The notes under the pieces are model-generated. The model was given only the letters and a program-made list of their open reading frames with translations, was not told the DNA's origin and did no database searches. The position numbers and the translations under genes were made by a program. This document shows, piece by piece, positions 45,068-54,942 of a DNA stretch of 64,000 nucleotides. Position 1 is the first letter of the stretch, and the number at the start of each line of letters is the position of its first letter. Origin of the DNA: Herpetosiphon aurantiacus DSM 785 (GTDB lineage: Bacteria > Chloroflexota > Chloroflexia > Chloroflexales > Herpetosiphonaceae); the NCBI GenBank assembly GCA_000018565.1, contig CP000875.1, positions 2,743,199 through 2,807,198 on the forward strand, written 5' to 3'.

Positions 45068-45118
45068 CAAGAGATGGCTGAATGATATTTGGAAAGATGC
45101 GTGGCCTAAGGCACCACC

Positions 45119-47704
45119 TTAGAAACTATGATTCCAAATCGGCCAAGTTTGGGTTGGAGCACTCCAATTCCAAAGCGTCCACTCGTTACGTGGTTTCCAG
45201 CTTCCATTCAATTTGCGCAATTGATACCACAAAAAGATGCGAACGGCCATCGGCTGAAGTGAGACATTCAGATTAATACTACCGTGAAAACCATTGATAA
45301 TATGATAGGATGCACTGGCCTTCGCTTCGATGCCGGTCTTCAAGAAATCAGCGGTAATTCCAACCCCACCACGAGCGACAAAGATCGTAACGGCAGCCGT
45401 TGCGCTGGCTGAAGCCCAGACCGTTGGCGTAATCGAGATATTGGCATTGGCCGAAATCGGCACATCACAGGCACTTGCCACGATTTTCCAAGGAATTGAG
45501 ATCGTTCCACTGGCGGTCAAGCCAAGTTGAACAGGCACTGGCCCGACCATAAAGGTTTTCGTAAGCGAGAAGAAATTGATCGTCGTTTGATATAAGTTGC
45601 CTGTGCGCTCAACCCCACATTGCAGGCGTTCTTTGATTGGGGTAAAGACATTGTTACCCAAGACCTTGACATACGCTTCAAAGTAGCGATATTTAATTGA
45701 ATGCTCGGTCTGAACATAGGTTGAGGCTTGGGCTTCGGCCAGTGTATAGCTCCACGACCAAGCATGAGCTTTCGCTTCGCCTCGGGCCAAGGCTGTAATA
45801 TCGGGGCCATCGCTCACATATACTCGTGATTTCAATTCGCCCTTGAGATCACCGCCGCCAATAAATTGTTGCCAATTCCAATCGAAAGCATTCAAACTTG
45901 GGCTATCACCGTTGGCATACAGCAATTCACGCGCCGTATGACGGACAATCTCGCTTGTATCGCTACGATACGCGGTGTTGAGAAGCGCGTTGGTATCGGC
46001 TGCTGGAAATTTGCGCAGGGCATCAATTGCAGAGGTACGAACAATCTGGTTGGCATCCGCCAGGTATGGACGAATAACTGCAAGATCAGTCGCGGTTCCG
46101 GCATTGCCCAAAGCGCGTAAGGCCAAATCACGCTCAGTATCGCTCTTGGCATGGGTCAATGTTGCTTCAATGATCGTCGCTAGATCGCGAGCTTGGGCTG
46201 GCTGTTCGTGTTGAATCGTACCTGCTATAGCACCAAGCACCAGCAATGCTTGCATTCCCTCAGGAGTATTTTGATCAGCCAAGGTTGTAACAAAGCGAAT
46301 CGTTTCTAGGCTAGGCTTTTTGAAGATCGTCAAGGCAGTCAAGGCTTGGGTACGAATTGACGCTGCAACGCTAGGCGATTGAATAAAGTGTTTAATCACC
46401 AACGCTTGGGCTTGGGGATCAATCACTCCAGTCAGAGCGCCAATTAAAGGTTCATAGAGGTTGGTGGCGATTGTCCCTTTGCTCAAGCGTTGATCAAGCT
46501 GCTGCATACTTCGATCAAGCGTATTAAGCGTCGCCCGCAGCACGATCACATTGTTAGGATCGTGAGGATTTTGGGCTACAAGAGCCAAAGCACTGGTTAA
46601 GTCATTCGCCGCCAAACCGCGATCAGCAACAGCAGCCTGCTCAACAATGGTCGCTACTAATGGTGTAGCAACATAATCGCGCCCCTCGGTGCGCCGCATG
46701 AGGGCAGCCAATTCACTGGTCTGTTCATCGCCCGATAAACTGATTACCGAATCCAATGCGCCTGTGGTAACACCATCAAGGCTTATGCTCTCATTGGCAT
46801 TAATTCCCGATTCGATGCCATAGCCAGAGCCAGCATACTGAGCTTGCTCGGCACTCCCCAAGCGATTGCGAATGGTTTGTTGATTGCTATTGCGCACCAA
46901 TACGCCGGCCCGTAGATCATACATCGCCGTATGTTTACTGGAGAGCAGGGTATCACGAGCATCAACAATCGTGCGATCAGCAAAGGCCGTATATGAATCT
47001 TGATCTCGCGTTTTCGTAATTTCCACATACTGGCTATCTACAATCCGCGCAGCATAGGCGGCTGTGTAGGTTCCCGTTACATCAGTTTCTAGCCGTTTGT
47101 AAGGCTGAGCACACGTAATCGTGCGATCATCACAGCTTGGTGTGGGGCTGTATTCAAGCTGCATCGCCAACTGCGACACCGCCGCCCGTTTCATATTTCG
47201 TACTTCTTCGCTATCTGTCCGATCAAAATACATGCCGACAACTTCACCAGTCGTATGTTGTTGAAAATAGAAAGGAACTTCAACTTGTTTGTCGAAGTCT
47301 GGGCCAACTACCTCACGATCAGTAACCAACTGCCAGCCTGTTTCGGTGATGGTATACATCTTAGGATTAACCAGTTTAGCTCGCAACAGATTGGTGCTGC
47401 GGCCACTGGCGTAGCGCTCAATTTCGACAACCCCAGTCATACCCAAGCGATTGACATCTTGGCGTGGTCGAGTAGCCGCCGTTTGAGTCGTTGATTGCGT
47501 ATCCACCGTTGATGACCAGGCATAGCGATAGATGCCCATATCTGGATAGCGATAGTAGCCTTTACTCTCAGTTGCAACCACCACGGGTTCGCGTCCAGAC
47601 GAGCGGGTTTGAGCCGTAGCATGGTGCGGAATTAGCACCAATTGAGCGAGCAAGACCGTCCCGATTAACATCGATAACCAGCGTTTCACACGTGGGTAGA
47701 TCAT
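45119..47704 (-). CDS. Secreted HEAT-repeat protein resembling vitellogenin/lipoprotein N-terminal domain
   Basis: 861 residues from ATG 47704, chosen for GGAGG nine bases upstream; the longer frame would use a TTG before that site. Signal peptide about 1-32 (WLSMLIGTVLLAQLVLIPHH). A beta-barrel-like part (about 50-290: GMTGVVEIERYASGRS, QVEVPFYFQQHTTGEVVGMY) comes first. An alpha-solenoid of HEAT-like repeats follows at about 330-600 (TSELAALMRRTEGRDYVATP, RTQALTALTIFKKPSLETIR, RTSAIDALRKFPAADTNALL, VRHTARELLYANGDSP). A beta-sheet region covers 630-861. This order of barrel, solenoid and sheet is that of large lipid transfer proteins such as vitellogenin. The resemblance is by layout and motifs only; the lipid cargo and role are unknown. 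Monocistronic. Confidence 0.8.
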   Translation of the reverse strand: MIYPRVKRWLSMLIGTVLLAQLVLIPHHATAQTRSSGREPVVVATESKGYYRYPDMGIYRYAWSSTVDTQSTTQTAATRPRQDVNRLGMTGVVEIERYASGRSTNLLRAKLVNPKMYTITETGWQLVTDREVVGPDFDKQVEVPFYFQQHTTGEVVGMYFDRTDSEEVRNMKRAAVSQLAMQLEYSPTPSCDDRTITCAQPYKRLETDVTGTYTAAYAARIVDSQYVEITKTRDQDSYTAFADRTIVDARDTLLSSKHTAMYDLRAGVLVRNSNQQTIRNRLGSAEQAQYAGSGYGIESGINANESISLDGVTTGALDSVISLSGDEQTSELAALMRRTEGRDYVATPLVATIVEQAAVADRGLAANDLTSALALVAQNPHDPNNVIVLRATLNTLDRSMQQLDQRLSKGTIATNLYEPLIGALTGVIDPQAQALVIKHFIQSPSVAASIRTQALTALTIFKKPSLETIRFVTTLADQNTPEGMQALLVLGAIAGTIQHEQPAQARDLATIIEATLTHAKSDTERDLALRALGNAGTATDLAVIRPYLADANQIVRTSAIDALRKFPAADTNALLNTAYRSDTSEIVRHTARELLYANGDSPSLNAFDWNWQQFIGGGDLKGELKSRVYVSDGPDITALARGEAKAHAWSWSYTLAEAQASTYVQTEHSIKYRYFEAYVKVLGNNVFTPIKERLQCGVERTGNLYQTTINFFSLTKTFMVGPVPVQLGLTASGTISIPWKIVASACDVPISANANISITPTVWASASATAAVTIFVARGGVGITADFLKTGIEAKASASYHIINGFHGSINLNVSLQPMAVRIFLWYQLRKLNGSWKPRNEWTLWNWSAPTQTWPIWNHSF

Positions 47705-48308
47705 TACTAGATTCCTCCAGACCAATTAAGCACGACACACTGCACGAAGCCGAATCTTGGATGCGCTCATCCATAAACCATACAACCATCCTCAAGCTAC
47801 ACCGAGCAATCACACAACCTTACTCGGTGGAATCAAGCGCACATCTATGCACTACAATAGCTAGTATTACCGAAGCAAACATCGATGACCATCAAAAAAG
47901 CTCGTGGAATTTGCGCCATTTTTGCCCCCCAAATAGCCCATCATGACTCGATTCAAGCCGTGCGCTTTGACCATGGTGAATTGGATAATACTGATAATTG
48001 GTAGGTGGGAAAGAGGAAGAACAACAACCATATCTATTGACTAAATCCCATGAGGATCAGCGACTATACCACCGAGGGTCGTTGTTTAAATTCAATTCCT
48101 ACAAGAACCTCAATTCATGAACGCCAAATCTCCAGCGTTAATTAGCTAGAAGCAGCTGCAACCGACAAATCAAGGATCGCATCAATTGAATAAGCCTCAA
48201 TGCTAAATACATCAACCTTATTTAGCGCAAATGAGGCAGAACGTTATTAGTCGATCACGTGAGTGAATCGATGCAAATTCTTATAGCCATTTTTACGAGG
48301 AGTGTGTG
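47705..48308. other. 604-base divergent intergenic region
   Basis: No convincing gene. The DNA becomes AT-rich toward the 48309 gene, with an inverted TGCTAAATAC/TTATTTAGCG pair around 48200-48230 and a good ribosome site (GAGGAG) at 48297-48302. No clear sigma-70 promoter found on either strand. Confidence 0.45.
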
Positions 48309-49943
48309 ATGAAAAATACTGATGTTTTCAATAGTTTCGATTTAATTGTACCGATCACCCAGAAAACAATTAACGATCAGCTTACTCATTTAGTTCGTCT
48401 AGGTGTCATTAATCCCGAACTAATTATCACTCAAGTGTGGGATGATCCAAACAAGCAAGATGTTTATACAATTTTAAAATCATCAGCAGATTTACCTAAA
48501 AATTCTGATGGTAGTATTGATTCAAGTAAGCTCGATGGCTACCTTGATGGAATACTCTTACCACAAATCTCAATCCATGAAAGTGGTACAGTTGTTTTAT
48601 TATTGCTCAATTTTCTCTCTGGTACATTTGGTTATTGGGGTGGTTCGCCGCATAATCCAACCTGGATGACCGTTGATATGAGCAATTGGAAATTTGGCAT
48701 TAGTGTCAATATGGATCTTGCGACCCTCGCCAAAAATGACCTTGATCAAAAGATCAAAGTTCCCGATAATGTCCAGCAGCAACTCAGTGGATTTATTGAT
48801 AATATGTTTACGGTAAACCACCTCTTTATGGATTTCGAGTCAACCGATTTAATTAATTTCGACCCAACCGTAACCAGTGTTGGCAATGCAGGTGATGATG
48901 TTAAAAAGCAATTTGTGTTTTTTATGCAAGAATATCTTAAATCCCAAAAAGATGCTGGAAACCCGTATGTACTTGGCTATACAATGAGTGCCACCGACCA
49001 ATCGAATTATGCTAGCTACGGTGATGTGCCCGACTCATTACGTCCAGTTGGCACAACCTACAATTTCTATAATGATCCAACAAATCCTGATATTAGCACC
49101 TTGAACTTTGCCCTTGTAACCAAAGGTGGCCATCAATCAATCTCAACCACGCCAGGCAATTTCGATAGCAACTGGATCAGCCCAAATGAACAATGTGATG
49201 CAAAAATGATTTATTCGCATCAAGTATTGCTCGAAGAATATTTCCTAAAACCAATTTTTCAGCAGCTCCACGATGGTATTTATGCACAAATCAAAGATCA
49301 TCTTTCGGTCGATAGCGGTGCCAATTATGATCAAGCGAAGTCTGCCACCGCCAATGGCTTTAGCTACTCGATTATTAACGATAAAGATGGCGACGATCAA
49401 TATGTCAATAATTATTCAGTGCAAATTGTGAATCAAGCCCAAAGTGCTCAAGTTGATCTTAATTTTTCAGGCCATCTCTATTTTTATAAAGAACAAAGCA
49501 AAGATATGTTTTTCTGCACTGCTAAAGGTTGGGCCTGGACAGGCCTCGATTGGAGTGGCACGGTTTCATTAATTACCACAAAAGATACTAATGGCAGACC
49601 AAATTTATCGATTACAAAACAATTTAGCATCAGTAATGTTGATAAAGGCCAAGATAAAAATAGCTGTGCTGAGGCTTGGACAATCATTGGTGATATTTTG
49701 GGATCAATCCTTGATGCATTTTCATTTGGTTTAGATGGAAATTTCTTTGCCAATCTCTTTGCTAATGCCTTTGGTATTCATATCGATAGCATTGGTAATA
49801 TTGGGGTTGTGCTTGGCGATATCGGCACAACCATCAATACCGCGCTCATCCTACCTGCTGGAAATGTATTTTTTATCAGCAATCCAACTGCCGATCCATT
49901 AGCAAATTTTTATCTCGAATTACATTATAAGTCAGAACACTAA
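48309..49943 (+). CDS. Hypothetical protein, possible TULIP (P47-like) lipid-binding fold
   Basis: 544 residues from ATG 48309 (GAGGAG upstream; in-frame GTG 48306 less likely). No signal peptide. It starts MKNTDVFNSFDLIVPITQKT then INDQLTHLVRLG, an amphipathic start reminiscent of P47/OrfX-type TULIP proteins of botulinum clusters, which bind lipids. Later parts alternate beta-strands and hydrophobic helices (ESGTVVLLLLNFLSGTF, MIYSHQVLLEEYFLKPIFQQ). The C-terminal third carries two hydrophobic amphipathic stretches (TIIGDILGSILDAFSFGLDG, NIGVVLGDIGTTINTALILP). The resemblance is from memory of fold pattern and is weak. It is 38 bases upstream of the 1176-residue protein gene and shares its Asn/Gln-rich, AT-biased composition, so the two are one unit. 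Confidence 0.7.
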   Translation: MKNTDVFNSFDLIVPITQKTINDQLTHLVRLGVINPELIITQVWDDPNKQDVYTILKSSADLPKNSDGSIDSSKLDGYLDGILLPQISIHESGTVVLLLLNFLSGTFGYWGGSPHNPTWMTVDMSNWKFGISVNMDLATLAKNDLDQKIKVPDNVQQQLSGFIDNMFTVNHLFMDFESTDLINFDPTVTSVGNAGDDVKKQFVFFMQEYLKSQKDAGNPYVLGYTMSATDQSNYASYGDVPDSLRPVGTTYNFYNDPTNPDISTLNFALVTKGGHQSISTTPGNFDSNWISPNEQCDAKMIYSHQVLLEEYFLKPIFQQLHDGIYAQIKDHLSVDSGANYDQAKSATANGFSYSIINDKDGDDQYVNNYSVQIVNQAQSAQVDLNFSGHLYFYKEQSKDMFFCTAKGWAWTGLDWSGTVSLITTKDTNGRPNLSITKQFSISNVDKGQDKNSCAEAWTIIGDILGSILDAFSFGLDGNFFANLFANAFGIHIDSIGNIGVVLGDIGTTINTALILPAGNVFFISNPTADPLANFYLELHYKSEH

Positions 49944-49981
49944 ACTAAAATCAATCAATTTAAAATAAAGGAGTTAGTTTT

Positions 49982-52900
49982 ATGTCAAATTCACCTGTTG
50001 ATTTAATAACCTTGCCAACGACCAATTTCTCAACTGATCAAATATCGTTTCAAGTTTCAGCTGAACTAATGCAAAATAGTCAACAATCATCGCCAATTTC
50101 GCCAACCAGTAATTTGGCTGTGGTGCAAGATAGTGCTGGCAAGCCAATGCTCTTTTCAATTGGCACGGATCAAATACTTCATTTGATTAAATACGATGAA
50201 GCAACACCGAATGGCTGGCAAGTGATTGATCTGAGCACCCAATGGAGCAAATACAGTCATGCTGTTGCTTTTGATCTTAGCCAAGATGTTAATGGGTTAA
50301 TTTCGATTACGCTGGCCTTAGCAACAGCAGATCAAACAAAAACTGCGGTATTTACTGCAAGTATGCTTTCTAACGATTACACAAAAACTGATTGGACGAA
50401 ATTAAGCCAACAATCCAAGGAAATTGCTGGGCTTGATCCAACACTTCAAGCCGAATCAATTCGGCTGGGCACATCAGATGATGGTCATTCACCAATCATT
50501 ATCATTGTTGGTTCAATTAATAATGCAAAATTCTACTATCAGGTGATTGATGGTCAAACATCACAAACGCTCCAATTCCCAGAAAATGTGCTTAGTAATC
50601 CTGGTAGTTTATTAGAAGTAACTGCTGGACATGCGATTGGCCAACGAGCTTTTTTCTTTTTGTATCAAATTGGTGCAACCCAAACCTTAGAAGCAACAAC
50701 CTTAGCAGATCAATTTCAGGGTTCGCTCCAGTATGATTTCAGCCCAGGTAATGCAGGGATTCCGGCTGAATATGCTCATTTGACCTATACCTGTATGACA
50801 ACCGCCTTAGGTACACAAACCAGTCCACTCAATATTTCTTCAGATGTTTATGTTGGAACAACCGATGGTGTGTATGTCTTTGCCAATTCGCGCTTGGATG
50901 GAATGCAAAAAATCACCGATGCAATTAAAGATGTGCATCAAATTATTGTAACAACTGCTGGCGACAACATTGGCCTATGGGTTATGGCCAGCCCAAGCAA
51001 GTTGTATTATATTGCAGGAAAACATGGCTCACCTTATACCTTTAATGAACCAATTTTATTTAGCGATACAGTTGTGCATATCGCCCCAACGCGCAGTCTA
51101 TTGAGCAAAGCCAATGAATTATTTGTGGTTGATCAACAGCAGCAGGTTGTGCACTATTGGCAAGATCCAAATACAACGCTTTGGAGTCAACGAACTATAA
51201 GCATCGCTGATCAAAGCTATTTGCTCAATTTCAATTCTTATACCACGCATATCCAACTCCAAGATCAAAATGGCATGGCATTGGCAAATATTCCATTAGC
51301 AATTAATTGTTCGACTTGGAGTTATGCAACCATCAATGGTCGAATTTACAGCCTCGATCAAGATGTGTTGGCGCAAGTACCAACCGATGCCTTGGGAAAT
51401 TTAACCATTATTCTCCCAGCCAGCGATTTGACTGCACCAATTATTCATGTTCAGGCAGATTTTATCGATCAAACCCTGAATATTTATCCGCATGGCAAAA
51501 TTAGTAAAGGGTTTCAGACAATTAAATCGGGGGATGATTTAAAAAACGCCAAAACTGCTGATGGATCACCTGTTATCAGTGGTAATTTCGATAGCACAGC
51601 ATTGAATAGTGTAGCCCAGAATATTGGTCAATTACATCAACTTAGCAGCCAAATTGTTGGGCCAATGGGCAATAATACCTACGTTGTACTCACCGCCAAG
51701 AATACCAAACAAACTGGAAAACTCAATTCTTCCCAACCTGTTGCCAAACAATTAACCATGCAGGTCAGTCGCAATCGTAGCGTGGCAACGCTAAGTTTAA
51801 ATTCGGTTGACGATATTTTTGATGACATCGGCGATGCCTTTGGCGATGTCTGGCATGAAATTGAACATTTTTTCGTTGCAGGCATTGACAAAATCGAGCA
51901 AGGCATTACTTATCTAAGCAATGGAGTTTCGTTCCTGATTAAAGAGGCTGAGCAGGGTTTAAATTTTATTCTTAAGGTCGCTGATAAAGTCTATAACATC
52001 GTGCTTGATTCAATTGCCAGTATCTATAAAGTATTGAGCTGGATTTTCCAATTAATCAAAGTTGGCATCGAAACGCTGATTAAGTGGCTAGGATTTTTGT
52101 TTGGTTGGGATGATATTTGGCATACTCACAAAGTTTTGGCTCAAATTATCAGTCAAGGAGTTAATTATGGGGTCAATCGGCTTGAAAATGAGGTCAATGG
52201 TTGGGTTGAGAGCATCAATACAACCTTTGATCAACTCAATCAGCAAATTCATAATACATTGGTGCCAAGTTCATTGCAATCAACAACTCCACACGCAATA
52301 ACCAATAATCAAGGCAGCGATCAACAACAGCAAGCATTTCAATCGCCAGGCTGCAATTGGTCGGCCTATCATCTCCAACATAGCGGCATGTTAAATGGAT
52401 TAGGAGCGAATCTAGATCATAATCCATTTATCCAATTCTTAAATGATGTAGTAATCCCTACCAGTCAACAATTATATGCAGCGCTGGAGAACGATATTGA
52501 TGATCTCAAACAGATTATTACTGGTGGCGTAACGATCAGCGCTACGCTTAAATTATTTGCTGATCTTGCCACAACCATCATCGAACCAATTAAAACGATG
52601 CTGATTGGCTTACTCAATTTTGTGGTCGATCTAGCCAAAGATATTCAACACGCCCTTGTTGATGATTTGGATATACCATTGCTGTCGGATCTGTATAAGT
52701 GGGTGACTGGACTATTTGGCGAGGGCGAAGATTTCAGCGTGGTCAACGGCGTTTGTTTGCTGCTGGCAATTCCGATAACGATTATTTATAAAGCGAGTGT
52801 AGGTTCGGCTCCCTTTACCGATCAATCACGGGTGCTTGATGATCCTAACTTGTTCACGACGATTATGGGTCAGCCCAAACAACAACTGATGCTGGACACA

Positions 52901-53512
52901 GCCAAAGCGCTTAATGATTCAACAATCAAATCGGTTGGCGTTGTCTATTCACAAGTTGGTGGCTTGTTGGCAGCAATCGTTGGACCAATGATCACAATCG
53001 CCAATGGATTTAAGCTTACTGCCACCGAGCAACAAGTTACGGTTAAATCCCGTGCGGCAAAGGTTAGTATTGTGTTGGCCGCAACGAAAGCCTTACTAAC
53101 CTTCCCAGTCCGTAAAACAGGCCAATCGGCGGCTGGCTATGGGCTAAAAATAACCACATGGCTCTTAAGTATTCTCAATACTGTCCAAAATGCGATTATC
53201 CGCAACCTAAGCATTAGTGGTGGAATAATGGCTGGAATCGATCTCGTCATCATAATTATGGCACTAATCGCTGATGGGCTTGACCATGCTGATGGCTGGA
53301 CATGGACAACTGATATTTTGTCGAATGTTAGTGGCATCGTAGCTGGGATTGGACAAATTGTGAAAGATAGCGAAGAAGGACTTACTATTGCGATTATTGG
53401 GTGGGGTGGTTCATTGTTCAGTAGCCTGATAGGGGGCTTGGCGGCGGTGGTAAAATTAAACGATGGCAGCGATAACGAAGCATTACAATTAATCAATCTC
53501 GGCGGATTATAG
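49982..53512 (+). CDS. Large hypothetical protein: beta-propeller N-part and amphipathic helical C-part
   Basis: 1176 residues from ATG 49982 with AAGGAG upstream; no signal peptide. Residues about 40-410 look like a beta-propeller (NLAVVQDSAGKPMLFSIGTD, DVYVGTTDGVYVFANSRLDG, ANELFVVDQQQQVVHYWQDP). An Ig-like domain follows (about 420-510: TTHIQLQDQNGMALANIPLA). From about 605 onward long amphipathic or hydrophobic helices dominate: DDIGDAFGDVWHEIEHFFVA, LSWIFQLIKVGIETLIKWLG, then FLFGWDDIWHTHKVL near 703, and later ICL-like hydrophobic segments (GIMAGIDLVIIIMALIADGL, WGGSLFSSLIGGLAAVVKL). Such a mix suits a protein that stays soluble and later inserts into membranes. A contact-delivered toxin or structural protein is possible. 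No family is confirmed. Confidence 0.75.
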   Translation: MSNSPVDLITLPTTNFSTDQISFQVSAELMQNSQQSSPISPTSNLAVVQDSAGKPMLFSIGTDQILHLIKYDEATPNGWQVIDLSTQWSKYSHAVAFDLSQDVNGLISITLALATADQTKTAVFTASMLSNDYTKTDWTKLSQQSKEIAGLDPTLQAESIRLGTSDDGHSPIIIIVGSINNAKFYYQVIDGQTSQTLQFPENVLSNPGSLLEVTAGHAIGQRAFFFLYQIGATQTLEATTLADQFQGSLQYDFSPGNAGIPAEYAHLTYTCMTTALGTQTSPLNISSDVYVGTTDGVYVFANSRLDGMQKITDAIKDVHQIIVTTAGDNIGLWVMASPSKLYYIAGKHGSPYTFNEPILFSDTVVHIAPTRSLLSKANELFVVDQQQQVVHYWQDPNTTLWSQRTISIADQSYLLNFNSYTTHIQLQDQNGMALANIPLAINCSTWSYATINGRIYSLDQDVLAQVPTDALGNLTIILPASDLTAPIIHVQADFIDQTLNIYPHGKISKGFQTIKSGDDLKNAKTADGSPVISGNFDSTALNSVAQNIGQLHQLSSQIVGPMGNNTYVVLTAKNTKQTGKLNSSQPVAKQLTMQVSRNRSVATLSLNSVDDIFDDIGDAFGDVWHEIEHFFVAGIDKIEQGITYLSNGVSFLIKEAEQGLNFILKVADKVYNIVLDSIASIYKVLSWIFQLIKVGIETLIKWLGFLFGWDDIWHTHKVLAQIISQGVNYGVNRLENEVNGWVESINTTFDQLNQQIHNTLVPSSLQSTTPHAITNNQGSDQQQQAFQSPGCNWSAYHLQHSGMLNGLGANLDHNPFIQFLNDVVIPTSQQLYAALENDIDDLKQIITGGVTISATLKLFADLATTIIEPIKTMLIGLLNFVVDLAKDIQHALVDDLDIPLLSDLYKWVTGLFGEGEDFSVVNGVCLLLAIPITIIYKASVGSAPFTDQSRVLDDPNLFTTIMGQPKQQLMLDTAKALNDSTIKSVGVVYSQVGGLLAAIVGPMITIANGFKLTATEQQVTVKSRAAKVSIVLAATKALLTFPVRKTGQSAAGYGLKITTWLLSILNTVQNAIIRNLSISGGIMAGIDLVIIIMALIADGLDHADGWTWTTDILSNVSGIVAGIGQIVKDSEEGLTIAIIGWGGSLFSSLIGGLAAVVKLNDGSDNEALQLINLGGL

Positions 53513-53536
53513 CTTAAGAGGCTGATAACGCAGATT

Positions 53537-53569
53537 CCCCTTGGCAGGCCTGCCAAGGGGTTTTCGTTT
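53537..53569 (+). terminator. Terminator of the 48309-53512 unit
   Basis: CCCCTTGGCA / TGCCAAGGGG with GGCC loop, followed by TTTTCGTTT, 25 bases after the stop. Confidence 0.85.
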
Positions 53570-53648
53570 GGGCTAATTTCATGGTGTAACAAGTTTGTAA
53601 CATAGCGATGTTAAGCTTAATCCATCAATTAGCTGTGAGATACGCCCG

Positions 53649-54191
53649 ATGCAAACATTTTTTCAACAATTACGCCAGCCCAAACAAAGCTTGGCCCAAC
53701 AGCTTGATCAACCATTCCAACAATGGCCTTATCGTGCATGGTTATTGCATAGCAGTTTAGCAGTTGGCGGTTCGTTGATCTTTGGCGGCTCGCTCAATCG
53801 AGCGCTCCCACGATGGTCGCAACGTGGCGCGGCTTGGTGGCTGACCTTATCGTCTGGTGCTGGTTGGCTCGTGCTTGGCCCAGCCTTATTGCTCGCTAGC
53901 CGAGGCAACATTAATAGCTGTATTCAGGCATGTTTGGTAAGCATGAGCTATGGCGAGACGATTTTGTTAATCGCGGCGCTGCTCAACTATGTGCTCAAAA
54001 GCCAAGCCTACGCCCAGCAACGCAATCTGTTATTGGTGTTGATTGCCAACTTGAGCATGGCCACAGCTCTCGCCGAACAACTCAGTATGATCAAGCTCGC
54101 CCGTTGGCAAACGTGGCTACTGTGGATGTTGCTGCTCAATGGCACAGGTGCAGTTTGTTTTTATCGCTTGCGCCATCTTTTAGCGAAATGA
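53649..54191 (+). CDS. Small polytopic membrane protein
   Basis: 180 residues with four likely membrane helices (WLLHSSLAVGGSLIFGGSL, GAGWLVLGPALLLASRG, YGETILLIAALLNYVLK, WQTWLLWMLLLNGTGAVCFY). The ribosome site before ATG 53649 is weak. The layout resembles small membrane partners such as DoxX-like or DUF2269 proteins, but no firm match. First gene of a three-gene operon with DUF2071 and SDR proteins; the DUF2071 gene starts 8 bases after its stop. Confidence 0.75.
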   Translation: MQTFFQQLRQPKQSLAQQLDQPFQQWPYRAWLLHSSLAVGGSLIFGGSLNRALPRWSQRGAAWWLTLSSGAGWLVLGPALLLASRGNINSCIQACLVSMSYGETILLIAALLNYVLKSQAYAQQRNLLLVLIANLSMATALAEQLSMIKLARWQTWLLWMLLLNGTGAVCFYRLRHLLAK

Positions 54192-54199
54192 GGTTGCTC

Positions 54200-54934
54200 A
54201 TGCCGATTTTACACAACCCAATCACCATGCAAGGCCAGATCGATCGCTGCTGGCTTTTGACCTACCGCATGCCGATTGATCAATTTCAAACGTTGCTGCC
54301 TGCCGAATTAACCGCCACCGAATATCAAGGATTCGGTTTTTGGAATATTGTGATATGCCATGTTTCGCATATGCGTCCGTGGTTTGCACCTCACTCCTTA
54401 GGGTTTAATTATTGGCATGTGGCCTATCGCATTTATGTCAATCTAAAAACTCCATATGGTATAGATCAAGGCTTGTATTTTGTGCGCAGCGATTGCGATC
54501 AGCCACTATTAGCATGGGCTGGTAATTTAGTAACTAACTTCAATTTTCATCATACACCAGTGATCGTTAAAAGCTCTGTTGAACAGACCAGTATTTCGAT
54601 TAATAGTTCAGTAGCAGCCGCCAGTGTTCAGATCAACAATCAGCAACCAGCCCAACTCGCCAGCGATTCAATCTTTGATAACCTTGAACAAGCCGCCGCG
54701 TATCTCAAATATCCGCCGCGTGGGATCGCGCTTAGTAAACCAGGCGAAGCCAATATCGTGCGGATTGAGCGCGACGAAGCAGCTTGGCAACATCAACTCC
54801 GTCATGTCGAGCAGGCTGATGTTCAATGGCTCAAAACATATCCAGTGCAACCCGAAATTTGCTATGAAATTCAGCCAATTGCCTATCGCTGGTTACGCGG
54901 GTATCGACGCAAGGTCTTATTGAACCAGCACTGA
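54200..54934 (+). CDS. DUF2071 family protein
   Basis: 244 residues from ATG 54200, with GAGG six bases upstream; ATG 54188 overlapping the previous stop is an alternative. Soluble. Family-typical start: MPILHNPITMQGQIDRCWLL then YRMPIDQFQTLLPAELTATE, then GFGFWNIVICHVSHMRPWFA, then YRIYVNLKTPYGIDQGLYFV. The later FNFHHTPVI and EICYEIQPIAYRWL segments match the expected acetoacetate-decarboxylase-like beta-barrel. Function in this family is not defined. It lies directly between a membrane protein gene and an SDR gene (8-base gap each side). Confidence 0.85.
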   Translation: MPILHNPITMQGQIDRCWLLTYRMPIDQFQTLLPAELTATEYQGFGFWNIVICHVSHMRPWFAPHSLGFNYWHVAYRIYVNLKTPYGIDQGLYFVRSDCDQPLLAWAGNLVTNFNFHHTPVIVKSSVEQTSISINSSVAAASVQINNQQPAQLASDSIFDNLEQAAAYLKYPPRGIALSKPGEANIVRIERDEAAWQHQLRHVEQADVQWLKTYPVQPEICYEIQPIAYRWLRGYRRKVLLNQH

Positions 54935-54942
54935 GGTGAGCA

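Noticed and set aside
53930-54187. Upstream extension of the DUF2071 frame to a 334-residue protein
   Set aside because: The extension overlaps the 53649 membrane protein gene in another frame and lacks a ribosome site; GAGG supports ATG 54200.
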